From the NCBI GenBank assembly GCA_009773995.1, contig VSMY01000009.1, positions 1 to 34,687 on the forward strand: a stretch of 34,687 nucleotides of DNA, written 5' to 3'. The notes below the pieces were generated by a model. It was not told the origin of the DNA. It worked only from the letters and a program-made list of their open reading frames with translations, and did no database searches. Positions 23,473-31,792 of the stretch are shown here, in pieces (position 1 is the stretch's first letter; each line of letters opens with the position of its first letter). The translations under genes and the position numbers were made by a program. The DNA is from Oscillibacter sp. (GTDB lineage Bacteria; Bacillota; Clostridia; Oscillospirales; Oscillospiraceae).

Positions 23473-24009
23473 TTATTGATCCAGAAAATGATGGTTGGTC
23501 AAATCGTCAAATGCGTCAGATATCGTTTTTTCAGAAAAGTGCGGCTTTATTTTTTGTACCGCTTGGCATATCTCAGCTTTAGACCCACTCCAGCGGTTGT
23601 TTTTGAATGATAAGGCCACGAAGACCGTTGTTGAGTACAGCTCCAGCTCCTTTGCCGTTTTGTCTTTAAAGAAATTAACTACATGATCAATCTCGTCGTT
23701 GTACTGGGAGAGAACCTCTGCGCCGCTTATTTGGCCGCTGTTGTTTCCAGCGCTGATCTGATATCCGCTCATTCCATTGGGATAGGTCACAGGAACTATC
23801 TTTATATAGTCCGAGAACTCTGCATATTCAATGTCGCTCATGACCGTCTGGCAATACGGTCCGTAAGTGTATATCTCAAAGTCGTATGCTAGAGGGACCT
23901 GATACACAGCTTGCAATAAGTAGAGAAATTTCATCATGCCTGTTTTGCCGATGTTTGAGTCCCTCTTGGCAATCTCAGTTATAAAAGCAAGCCGTTCCTG
24001 CGTTCTCAT
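23473..24009 (-). CDS. YwgA-like protein
   Basis: A 178-residue cytoplasmic protein. The N-terminal half, KTGMMKFLYLLQ, then YDFEIYTYGPYCQTVMSDIEYAEFSDYI, resembles the YwgA family, itself reminiscent of Panacea/SocA-like antitoxin domains (helical KLLYL start and a YGPY turn). The second half contains a predicted helix-turn-helix-like segment near the C-terminus (SGSKAEICQAVQKIKP). The ATG at 24009 is preferred over the TTG one codon upstream; GAGGGA lies about 8 bases ahead. It follows the HD gene by 10 bases. From memory, ywgA and ywfO also neighbour each other in Bacillus subtilis, so the pair is conserved. The biochemical role is unknown. Confidence 0.75.
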   Translation of the reverse strand: MRTQERLAFITEIAKRDSNIGKTGMMKFLYLLQAVYQVPLAYDFEIYTYGPYCQTVMSDIEYAEFSDYIKIVPVTYPNGMSGYQISAGNNSGQISGAEVLSQYNDEIDHVVNFFKDKTAKELELYSTTVFVALSFKNNRWSGSKAEICQAVQKIKPHFSEKTISDAFDDLTNHHFLDQ

Positions 24010-24019
24010 CAAAATTCCC

Positions 24020-25276
24020 TCACTTTTTCTCAGTATAAAGACGCTTCATTCTTGGCGCGTCGACCATATGCCGGACAATGGGAGATATCCCGCTCAGTTC
24101 CTTTACGTAACCGGAGGACTTGTCGCATATCAAAATATCCTTGTCCAGCTTGTACCAGTTTGTCTTGGCCTCGTCCTCAAAATAATCGTCGCCGTTTTTC
24201 TGGAGCTCTTCCCGCAGCTGATCGAATTTCTCTTCCTCCTGCGGAGTCGGCAGCAGGCTGGTTTCATATTTTTTCCTGTAATGGCGGCGCTCCAGAATGA
24301 GCTGGCCGTGCTTTCCACCCAAGCCCTCCTTGATCTTGCCATACATCGACCAATCATCTAACTGAACATAATCCTCCAGATGATCGGGAGAAGGATAAAA
24401 GCCTCCGAAGGCCGGATAGGCATGCTTCAAAATCTCCTTCACCGCGCAGCTGACATGATGGTCATAAGCCCGGCGGGTCTTGTGGAAATAAACTTGAGAA
24501 AACATTTGATATCTGGCCAGCACAAGGCTTTCAGCAATGTGCCATCCGCCCTTTTGGACCGCAAGCACCAAATCTCCGGTTTCTTCCATCTGCCCGATGT
24601 CAATGCAGTTGATGAGCCGGTCTTTGTCATACAGGCCGTAATTGACGCCTGTGTGGATGGAGTCCCGCAGGAGATAATTGGCCCGGTCTGCGTCAAGCTG
24701 CCCGGAAATAATTCCTTTGAACAATAAAAGGATCCCCTGAAAGGAGCACTTTGTGGAGTCGCCGAGGAGGGCCGTGACTTCCTCGGTTTTTATTTGGTAA
24801 TTTGCGTTGATGGGATGATCTTCAATAATATCTTTAAAGTATCGTTTGATGATCGCGATACTATACTCCTCATGATTGTAACGTTTATGCATCAAGGAGT
24901 CCTTAAATGGCATGAGGTCTTCACCAGTGTGGGAAAACGGAGCATGTCCGATATCGTGCAGAAGCGCGGCCAAACGGATGATCTTGCGGTACCGGTCAAA
25001 CCCGCCTTCATTAAGGCGGTACTGTTCCTGCAGTAGCTTCCGCGCCCGCTCTTTGCTGATGATGCTGTTGTATATGTCGGTAGCCATCTGCATTACGCCA
25101 AAGGAATGTTCCAGCCTGGTGTGTTGGGCACCGGGATATGCCATTTCCGTCAAAGAGAGCTGCTTGATCCTGCGCAGACGCTGGTAGACCGGATGATTGA
25201 TAATCTCCCATTCCTGGTCGTCCAACTGTACAAAGCCGTATACAGCGTCTCTGATTTCATAAAGCCGATCATCCAT
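24020..25276 (-). CDS. HD-superfamily phosphohydrolase (YwfO/SAMHD1-like)
   Basis: A 418-residue cytoplasmic HD hydrolase. Metal ligands are visible in order: H57 (TRLEHSFGV), H107-D108 (LAALLHDIGHAPFSH) and a later Asp in ISGQLDADRANYLLRDS near residue 196, the same layout as SAMHD1-type dNTP triphosphohydrolases. The C-terminal part is helical with a charged linker near 340-370. The ATG at 25276 is preferred over an upstream codon because AAGGTGG precedes it and it matches the family N-terminus. A consensus promoter with a LexA-type box lies just upstream, and YwgA follows. dNTP hydrolysis is likely but unproven, and dNTP depletion would fit phage defence. Base composition is lower in GC than the core genes. 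Confidence 0.9.
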   Translation of the reverse strand: MDDRLYEIRDAVYGFVQLDDQEWEIINHPVYQRLRRIKQLSLTEMAYPGAQHTRLEHSFGVMQMATDIYNSIISKERARKLLQEQYRLNEGGFDRYRKIIRLAALLHDIGHAPFSHTGEDLMPFKDSLMHKRYNHEEYSIAIIKRYFKDIIEDHPINANYQIKTEEVTALLGDSTKCSFQGILLLFKGIISGQLDADRANYLLRDSIHTGVNYGLYDKDRLINCIDIGQMEETGDLVLAVQKGGWHIAESLVLARYQMFSQVYFHKTRRAYDHHVSCAVKEILKHAYPAFGGFYPSPDHLEDYVQLDDWSMYGKIKEGLGGKHGQLILERRHYRKKYETSLLPTPQEEEKFDQLREELQKNGDDYFEDEAKTNWYKLDKDILICDKSSGYVKELSGISPIVRHMVDAPRMKRLYTEKK

Positions 25277-25317
25277 AGCCGATTTGACCACCTTAAGACA
25301 GAAGTTAGATATAAAAT

Positions 25318-25346
25318 ATATTACCATATGCGCAAAAGAATGTCAA
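25318..25346 (-). promoter_or_regulatory. Promoter of the HD-YwgA operon
   Basis: On the minus strand: TTGACA (25346-25341), 17-base spacer, TAATAT (25323-25318). The -35 box is exact consensus. The leader is about 35 bases. Confidence 0.78.
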
Positions 25347-25356
25347 GCAGGACATA

Positions 25357-25368
25357 GAACGTATGTTC
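25357..25368 (-). promoter_or_regulatory. LexA/DinR-type SOS box candidate
   Basis: GAACGTATGTTC fits the Gram-positive LexA core GAAC-RNRY-GTTC at every specified position; the flanking bases are A and T rather than C and C. It lies 10 bases upstream of the HD-YwgA -35 box. No other match to this core was noticed in the window. Confidence 0.55.
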
Positions 25369-25704
25369 TTAAGGCGGGAGTAATTTGAAACGGGCTATGA
25401 AGGAAATCAGCAGGCTGATCAGGCAAGAGGCTCAAAAACTGATATTCCTGATTTTTGACTCTGAATTTCAGCTTTTTAAACGCTGGGTGTCTATTTTTGC
25501 GGGCAATGAACCAATACCAGAAGGCCTGACAACACAAGGATTTCCACGATAAAGTAAGGGTAGGAGCATTAAACAACCTAACAAGACTGTTCAATACTCC
25601 CAGCCTAATTCAGCTGGAATGAGCGGACAATCTGGATATTTTAGATCAAAAGTCTGATATTTAACTGTTTTGAAACTGGCAGGAGTAATAATTGTTGCCT
25701 ACGT
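25369..25704. other. Intergenic stretch between the metallopeptidase gene and the HD promoter
   Basis: About 340 AT-richer bases. An 83-codon minus-strand frame (25343-25594) is open but has no good ribosome site, runs over the HD promoter and SOS box and matches no family I know. There is no strong U-tailed terminator for the metallopeptidase operon; only a weak CCAGC/GCTGG hairpin near 25600-25620. Confidence 0.5.
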
Positions 25705-28374
25705 TTAAGTTTCTCCGCTGGTCTTGAGGAGGGTATCCTGATAATTGGCAATACTCTCCTGGATAGCCCGCAGGTCGAACTGCTGGCTCACCATATCCAT
25801 CATTTTCACCAATTCCTTCTGCTTCTCTTTAGCATTCTCTAACTGGAGCCCCTTCTCTAGGCCCTTCCTGCAGCTCTCCAAATAGGCCAACAGATTGACG
25901 TGTTCAGCCGCGTACATGGCCGTCTCCCCATTCTCACGCCGGCCAGACAACTGATCCGTCGATGGAGGCGCATGCTCTTCCGCGCCCACCGCCTCGTTCC
26001 GCCGGAAGTGCCTGGGGATGTCCTTCGGCGGCTCAGCGCTGAAATTGCTTCTGTAATATGCGATTTCTTGCTTCCAGTCTTCCAGCCACACAAGCTGTTT
26101 TTTCGAATAGGGAAGGGCGTTGAAATCAGTGGCAAAGTCCCTACCAAGGGTATGGAGCACTAGGGCCGCCTCTATCTGGACCTCCCAGAGCCGCTCCCTC
26201 GTCTCGGCGGCGGAGGTTTCCGCAATATACTTTGATTCCCGGTGAAAGATGTAGATCAGGTAGTCCTCCGCACTTAGATTCAGGGCCATAACCGCCGCCA
26301 GATCTGCATAACACTCCCGGTACAGGAGCAACAGGGTCCTCACGCGCATTTTGATTTCATGCAGGCCGTCGTTGCGCAGGTCGAAGCTGAAATGCCTCGC
26401 GTATTTGACGATGGACCGGAGCTTTGTTTTCTCCACCAGATAGCTCTGCATCAGATTGGACTGAAGGGCTTCGTCGTAAAAGACCTGGAGGATCACGGTT
26501 TCAAGATGGCTGAACAGCTCCTTGATGTAATGTTTTTTGTCGTCAGGATAGGACTTTTCGTAGGCCTCCCGCAGTTTTTTCTCCAGTTCTTGCTTCAATT
26601 TGACGCAGTCCTCGAAAACGATGGGATAATCCTCGTTTCCATCCAACTTCCATATCTTCGAAATCAGGTCCGCGAAGCTGGCCAGGATTCGCCGGAACCG
26701 TTCCTCCCTGCGCCGTGTGCCGCTTCCGGTATAGTGGGACATCTCGTGGCAAAGGACAATCACCGCCTCCAGCGGGCTGTAGAGCATGGAAACCGGCAGG
26801 GAGACCAGCAGGGGCGTCGCCTTTTGATAGACCTCTGGCGTTTTATCCGTGCCCGTGATTCTGTCCGTACTGGGGTCCAAAATGCAGACAGTGCAGGCCC
26901 GAGGTTCCACGTTATAAGCGATGAGCGGGATATAGCTCTGATTCTTTTCTTCGTTCACCGCCAGGAGGAACTCGTTATACATGTGCATCAGCGCCATGTA
27001 AAAAGCCAGCAGTGTTGCCGGAACGTAGTACCGGGAGGACAGCAGTTCTGGCTTTTGAGACAGCTCGCCCTCCAGGCGAGAGATATCATTCTCCAAAATA
27101 TCCCAGCAATTCAAAAATTCGCCGATTTCGGCCTCCTGCTTCGGCCCGATGGGACAGTTGTGATCCTTCAGGAAGGAAAGCCGTTCGACCAACGCCTGCA
27201 CGCTGGGCCAAATCAGAACGGACAGGTTGTCCGTGATGCAATTGCCCATCATGGTGATAAGGGAGTTAATCTGAGCACTCAAAATCGGAAACCAGCGGTT
27301 TTGAGTCGGTAGCTTCTCCAGCACTTTTCTCAGGGATTCCTGGGCAGTTTCCAGGGCAGGAATGTGTTTCCTGGGCCCCGCCGCCAGAGCCAAGTCGGAG
27401 GTCCTGTTACTGTAAGGTATGCCGATCCGGGTGATGACGTCTCCGAAAGCGTCATACAGGCCGATGGAGCTGTTTTTCCCCACGGGAAACGTCTCCGTTG
27501 TGAGGAAGGCGATGTATTGGATCAGCTCCTTCATGGGCGCTCCGCTAAAATTGATGATCGCGTCGGTCGTTCCTGAGACGAAGAAGTACGGGCGGCCAGA
27601 CCGCTCCAGAAAGCACCTAGCATTTCGAGTGACGATGACAGAAAAGCGCATACTGGCATAGGGAATCGTCTGCTCCATCGCCTTTCGGGCGGTTTTCTGG
27701 AAGCGGGAGCAGGTCTCCTCCTGGTCCCATTCGCCGACGGCATTCTCCATATCCGGCTGGCAGAGATTCCCGTGAACGCCGCAGAAGGAATACACATTCC
27801 CCACCACGGATACCTCCATCATCTGGCGGATTGCGCCCAGGCAGGCGAGGATGGAGTTGCTTTTCAGGACCACGACCAAATCGCTCAGCTCCAGCGTATG
27901 GTAAAACACGCAGTGAACCAGATCACCGCCTGTCTGAATGCTCAGCTCCCCCGGCTGCTCGCCCCGCAGAGGGAAGCCCTCGTGCAGGCGCTTAAGAGAT
28001 TCTTGAATGCAATTTGTTCCGTCCCTAGCGCTGGGCGTGAAGTGAATGCGTGAAACCGTCATGAAGCAAGATTTGGTCTCCCAAAACCCGGTCAGGGCGG
28101 CAGTTTGCTCCGTAGGATAGTGCAAGATATACAGCGGGTAGCTGTAGTTGTCCCGCCTGCTGTAATCCTCCTCCACGGAATGCAGCGAATCGTTCCCAAC
28201 AAGCGGGATGACACGCATGAAGTCAAAGTGTCCCAGGCAGACGTAGCCGTTCTTTTCCGACTTTTTCAGCTCCGTTTGGACGATGTTGTCCGGCGAGCAT
28301 TTGGAGAGCACGATCACCCTGGTGTCAAACGTCTTTTTCTTATCTTTCTTAAAGGGACGGGGCTCATCTGACAT
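25705..28374 (-). CDS. Large protein with HEXXH zinc-metallopeptidase motif, unrecognised family
   Basis: An 889-residue protein. The motif VLCHEMSHYTG at 543-547 is a HEXXH zinc site, and RECYADLAAV at 687-691 supplies an EXXXD third-ligand motif of the kind seen in M48 and other gluzincins. The 144-residue gap between them is helical and charged. The N-terminal 300 residues look like two related alpha/beta modules, each with a VxLG/HFD- or LSDLVVVLKS-like core, of unknown type. The C-terminus (about 820-889) is Glu/Lys/Gln-rich and may be a coiled coil. There is no signal peptide and no clear membrane segment, so it is probably cytoplasmic. The ATG at 28374 follows GAAGGA by about 8 bases. 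It is the last gene of a three-gene operon with a membrane protein and a 70-residue protein. Peptidase activity is inferred from motifs only. Confidence 0.72.
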   Translation of the reverse strand: MSDEPRPFKKDKKKTFDTRVIVLSKCSPDNIVQTELKKSEKNGYVCLGHFDFMRVIPLVGNDSLHSVEEDYSRRDNYSYPLYILHYPTEQTAALTGFWETKSCFMTVSRIHFTPSARDGTNCIQESLKRLHEGFPLRGEQPGELSIQTGGDLVHCVFYHTLELSDLVVVLKSNSILACLGAIRQMMEVSVVGNVYSFCGVHGNLCQPDMENAVGEWDQEETCSRFQKTARKAMEQTIPYASMRFSVIVTRNARCFLERSGRPYFFVSGTTDAIINFSGAPMKELIQYIAFLTTETFPVGKNSSIGLYDAFGDVITRIGIPYSNRTSDLALAAGPRKHIPALETAQESLRKVLEKLPTQNRWFPILSAQINSLITMMGNCITDNLSVLIWPSVQALVERLSFLKDHNCPIGPKQEAEIGEFLNCWDILENDISRLEGELSQKPELLSSRYYVPATLLAFYMALMHMYNEFLLAVNEEKNQSYIPLIAYNVEPRACTVCILDPSTDRITGTDKTPEVYQKATPLLVSLPVSMLYSPLEAVIVLCHEMSHYTGSGTRRREERFRRILASFADLISKIWKLDGNEDYPIVFEDCVKLKQELEKKLREAYEKSYPDDKKHYIKELFSHLETVILQVFYDEALQSNLMQSYLVEKTKLRSIVKYARHFSFDLRNDGLHEIKMRVRTLLLLYRECYADLAAVMALNLSAEDYLIYIFHRESKYIAETSAAETRERLWEVQIEAALVLHTLGRDFATDFNALPYSKKQLVWLEDWKQEIAYYRSNFSAEPPKDIPRHFRRNEAVGAEEHAPPSTDQLSGRRENGETAMYAAEHVNLLAYLESCRKGLEKGLQLENAKEKQKELVKMMDMVSQQFDLRAIQESIANYQDTLLKTSGET

Positions 28375-28421
28375 GAAGATTCCTTCTTTCTGTCTATCAG
28401 GCAAGCGGCGCGCCAGCCGCC

Positions 28422-29963
28422 TCAGCGAATCAGGCCGAACAGCCGCTGATAGGTGAGATGGGCGGACAGCATTCCCCGGCGGGAGCGAAACCAGTCGGCC
28501 TTGTAGGAGCACACGATGCCAAGCCCCCACCGGGAAAAGTGTGCGCAGTTTCGGAAAGTCAGGCGGAAGCTGTCCTCCGTGCTCTCCAGGCGTCTCCAGA
28601 ACGCCGCGCTCTCATCGTCCTCAAATTCCTGCTGCTCCAGGGCCAGAATCTCCGTCATAAGCGTGCTCTCCAAAATCAGAAAGAGCATCGGGGGGATGAA
28701 TTCCAAGTCCCCGACAAAGCCGGAGCGGGCGGCAGTATGGGAATAGGTCAGTTGGAGCTGATACACGGTTTGCAGGCATGCGCCGCAGGCGGCCCAATAC
28801 TCCTTTGGATTCATCAGGGAAACGGCGTCCCTGCCCCGCAGATAGGAAACCAAGCCGCACAAGGGCAGGGCGGCGCGCAGGGGCATCTCCGGCATCTCCT
28901 GTCCGCCGCCCAGGAGGCTCTCGCAGCTTTTTGAAAACGCGGTGCTGCGGAACAGGTTTGTTTGAAGCACCAAGCAGGTCAGCTCCGCCTGCTGATCGGA
29001 CGTAAGCCCCCTCAGGATATGACGCCAAGCCGACGCGGAGCACGCCGTCAGCCGGGTATAGACGACAATGTCCTCCACGGTCTCCGTCGTCCCAGCGTCC
29101 TTTCCGGTTTCCGGGACGTCGGAGGGAGATGGCCGCTCCTGAAGGTCTGACAGCCGCTTCCACAGGCCGTCGACCACCGTCTGGGAAATCGAGCCGTTGG
29201 TTTTGTAGAAAGAGTTGATATAATCCGAAACCGCCAGAAGGCGACTGAGCGCCATAGATTCCTCCGCCTGCCGCTCCCCGGGCGGGGAGGGGAGCTTGGA
29301 CTCGACGAGATAATACTCGACCATCTTTCTCTTGGAGTTCTGTCCAAAGGTGAACAACAGTGCCATGAAGCCCGTGTAGGCCAGGGAGAAAACAGCGCCG
29401 CACAGGCAGGCGGCGGCCACAATGTGGTATTCCATTCCACAGGCGTACAGGCCAATCAAAATCAGGCAGGCGTAGCAGACAAATACCCGCCCATGCTCTG
29501 GGAACTGCTCCTGGAGCACGTCGGACAGGGCTATTTTATAAAAGCGCTTGTCCCGGGCGGAAATCACGTAGCCGAGGGAAAAATTGATAAAGCCCAAGGA
29601 AACGAAGATAGACTCTATGACATTCGAGTTTGTGTAGTCGTTGCAAAACTTGCAGACGCCCTGGTAGGTCAGGGACAGCAGGTTCGGTCTAAACGCGCAT
29701 ACAAAAAAGCTCAAATACAGGAAAGCGACCACCAACCGGAAGCATTGGAACCGGAACAAGAGGGCGGCGAGCACAAGCACAATTTCCCCCTCAAGGAGGT
29801 CCAGCGGAATCTCGTCCATTTTCCATATGAAATGCTGGAGCAGGCGGAGGACGCTGAGGGATAAAAAAAGAAGTGTGAAGAAGTACAAAACCCGATTGCC
29901 CAGGATGATGGCCGCTGGAGACAGTCCGTCATACTTTCGAGCTTCTTTTCCTGTATCTTCCAT
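28422..29963 (-). CDS. Multi-pass membrane protein with a cytoplasmic C-terminal domain, unknown family
   Basis: A 513-residue protein. The first 210 residues contain about six hydrophobic segments (near 20-45, 58-75, 78-100, 115-135, 160-180 and 183-205). The remaining 300 residues are soluble and helical, with a charged linker (about 215-300) and a Cys- and Leu-rich domain near 300-420. The CKFCNDY stretch near residue 104 has a CxxC but no further metal pattern. A GGAAGGAG ribosome site lies 8 bases before the ATG. It precedes the metallopeptidase gene by 47 bases and follows the 70-residue gene. The pairing suggests a membrane anchor, sensor or substrate for the peptidase (inference). Confidence 0.72.
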   Translation of the reverse strand: MEDTGKEARKYDGLSPAAIILGNRVLYFFTLLFLSLSVLRLLQHFIWKMDEIPLDLLEGEIVLVLAALLFRFQCFRLVVAFLYLSFFVCAFRPNLLSLTYQGVCKFCNDYTNSNVIESIFVSLGFINFSLGYVISARDKRFYKIALSDVLQEQFPEHGRVFVCYACLILIGLYACGMEYHIVAAACLCGAVFSLAYTGFMALLFTFGQNSKRKMVEYYLVESKLPSPPGERQAEESMALSRLLAVSDYINSFYKTNGSISQTVVDGLWKRLSDLQERPSPSDVPETGKDAGTTETVEDIVVYTRLTACSASAWRHILRGLTSDQQAELTCLVLQTNLFRSTAFSKSCESLLGGGQEMPEMPLRAALPLCGLVSYLRGRDAVSLMNPKEYWAACGACLQTVYQLQLTYSHTAARSGFVGDLEFIPPMLFLILESTLMTEILALEQQEFEDDESAAFWRRLESTEDSFRLTFRNCAHFSRWGLGIVCSYKADWFRSRRGMLSAHLTYQRLFGLIR

Positions 29964-30056
29964 AAAGCTTGCTCCTTCCGCCGCCGCAGTTCGTTTAAAA
30001 GCAGGCCCCTTGTGTGATGGAACACGGAGCCTGCTTCGAGAAAGAACGTTTGGAGT

Positions 30057-30269
30057 TTATTCCTGGAAAAAATCCTTGGAACGGTAATACTCGGCCTGAA
30101 GCCGATACACCTCGTCGGGGAGCGAGCGGAGTCCTTTGGAGAAATAGTGCGGGAACAAGTCGCTGTTCGCGCAAAAGGACCGCTCCAAACAGGTTCTGGT
30201 GGAACCCTCCCCCTCTGTCAGACTCTCTTCCGAAAACCCCTCTGAATACTGCGGCGCGATCCTCTCCAT
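30057..30269 (-). CDS. 70-residue protein heading the membrane-protein/metallopeptidase operon
   Basis: A soluble 70-residue protein, acidic at its N-terminus (GFSEESLTEGEGS) and basic-aromatic toward the C-terminus (LPDEVYRLQAEYYRSKDFF), with two Cys (residues 27 and 33). The ribosome site AGGGGAGG lies 7 bases before the ATG, the best in this operon. There is no signal peptide and no family I recognise. It precedes the membrane protein by about 93 bases. Its size, charge and first position would fit an inhibitor, trigger or substrate of the peptidase, which is conjecture. Confidence 0.62.
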   Translation of the reverse strand: MERIAPQYSEGFSEESLTEGEGSTRTCLERSFCANSDLFPHYFSKGLRSLPDEVYRLQAEYYRSKDFFQE

Positions 30270-30706
30270 GTTGTGTCCTCCCCTGAAGTCTGTATTTCCG
30301 CAAACGATCATTTCGGAAAATTCACGCTCAGAACAGGCATACATACAGAAAGACATCCTCCGCACAAACACATACTTGTGCTTTTGTGGAGGACACCTTC
30401 CTTATCGCGCTCCCGCCACATTCTCCAGCCGGAGCGGAAATTTTTGCCCGTTCTAGTACACGACCCCTCACGAAACATCATTAGTTTACACTGGAACGCG
30501 AAAAAACACAATAACATTTTCTTGAAATTTACACTTTCGTAAAAAGTGTGTGAAAAAGGGATACGATTTTTGTGTACTATTTCGCTTTCTAGAGAAAGCG
30601 TATCGAATCTGTGGTTGCTTTTCGCGGGAAATGGGTCCGCTGCGGGTGCACTCTAAAGCAGCATATGCGGCAGGCCACCTTCCCGTTCTCCCCAGCGGCA
30701 TGGCAC
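30270..30706. other. Structured leader and AT-rich upstream region of the three-gene operon
   Basis: There is no gene on either strand. On the minus strand a weak promoter candidate lies near 30481-30509 (TTGTGT, 17 bases, TAAACT), giving a leader of about 210 bases. Hairpins are at 30354-30393, near 30407-30437 (CGCTCC/GGAGCG), 30531-30549 (ACACTTT/AAAGTGT) and 30583-30600 (CGCTTTC/GAAAGCG). Confidence 0.5.
30354..30393 (-). promoter_or_regulatory. Long imperfect hairpin in the operon leader
   Basis: On the minus strand, TCCTCC-ACAAA-CACA pairs with TGTG-TTTGT-GGAGGA around an AGTA loop, a stem of about 15 bp. It lies about 85 bases upstream of the 70-residue gene. It has no U-tract, so a role in attenuation, RNA stability or protein binding is possible. 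The riboswitch class is unknown. Confidence 0.55.
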
Positions 30707-31079
30707 TCAGTGCGTGGGGCCGAGGGTGTGGACGATCTTCGCGCACGTCTCAAATTCCCGCACGTCGGTCCACCACAGCCCGTATTCCGACAAGGAGAGT
30801 AGGTCCATGGAAACGTCAGGCTTCCTGTATGTCCAGAGGTGCGCCTCTGCCTGTGGTATGAAAGGTCAAGACGTCGGAGCGCTCATGGCTGGATCGGATG
30901 TTCTCTTTCCACACGCCGCAGTCGGCCATAATCTCAATCCGGCCCGCCGCCTGGCGGGCCAGATTCCCCAAGGTCTCCGCACCCTCTGGGGCACTATCCG
31001 TCTGGCCAGAGGTCAGAATAGTCCGATAGCTCCGCCAGACCGTCGTCTCCGGCGCCACAATGGACTTGCGGTCCATGTT
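30707..31079 (-). pseudogene. cutC: cutC 3' fragment with a frameshift
   Basis: Only the C-terminal half of a CutC (copper homeostasis TIM-barrel) protein remains. The first frame reads YRTILTSGQTDSAPEGAETL, GRIEIMADCGVWKENI and FHTTGRGAPLDIQEA before a stop. The adjacent frame continues as PDVSMDLLSLSEYGLWWTD with a natural-looking end at 30707. The family barrel strand LTSG, the IM-G-GV loop and the HTTGRG segment are recognisable. The N-terminal half is missing and the upstream sequence is unrelated, so the gene is dead. It marks decay in the accessory region. Confidence 0.75.
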
Positions 31080-31196
31080 GATTTTGACGGTACAATTCTG
31101 CTAGACCTGCAGAAAAGGGACGGGAGGGTTGGTTTCTGTTTGGTAAATCAGACCAGAGTTAATTGTCTGGAAGCGTTCTATATAGGTGTGGTTTAA

Positions 31197-31560
31197 TTGC
31201 TAAATACGGGGTACGCATCGAGTATCTTGTCCCAAACTGCGCTGGTGTATTCCCTGCCGGTCCAACCAGCCGGCGACATTAGATGCCGAAATTGTTTTTC
31301 CCCCAATATGCTTGGCTGTTCGAAAAATGTTCCAGCAAAATGCGAATTGTGGCTGCGGGATGAGAGGCATCCTCGATAAACAGCAAGGATATCAAGCTTT
31401 CCAATCCTCGCTGGCGTTCCTCTCCCATGGGTTCCAGCTCGAAATAGTATCGTAATAAAAGATATACCAGCGGCTCTTCGGGTTCCTGGGCAGTTGGGGA
31501 GTGTTTTGGGAGAGGTTTCCCGTTTCACTAGTCGCAGGATTCTCACCGTTTTGGGATTTG
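31197..31560 (-). pseudogene. Broken gene of unknown family
   Basis: Two minus-strand frames carry protein-like sequence that joins across a frameshift. One reads EEPLVYLLLRYYFELEPMGEE, then LESLISLLFIEDASHP and IRILLEHF. The next reads FRHLMSPAGWTGREYTSAVWDKILDAYPVF to a stop near 31197. An upstream piece (KTVRILRLVKRE) may be the N-terminal end. I do not recognise the family; the composition looks like a small helical soluble protein. Confidence 0.45.
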
Positions 31561-31792
31561 AGACGGCTATTGAGACAAAATGAGCACCGGTATCACACGA
31601 TAAGCATCGGATAAGCATTAGCGATCCCGGAATTTTCCCGGATTTTCTTTGGGTTAGGTATAAAATGGGCGGCCATGGAAAAGGCTCCTTGACCGCCCAA
31701 TAATTATGATTTTTTTTCAATTCCAGACGTCCGAAAAAGAATGGACGCAGTTGCATGGCTGTGATAGGATGAAGCAAAGAAGGTGAGGAACG

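Noticed and set aside
25343..25594. 83-codon minus-strand frame upstream of the HD gene
   Set aside because: No good ribosome site, overlaps the HD promoter and the LexA-type box, and no recognisable family.
30550..30861. 103-codon plus-strand frame
   Set aside because: It starts in an AT-rich hairpin region and runs antisense to the cutC relic; its codons are Arg/Ser/Gly noise.
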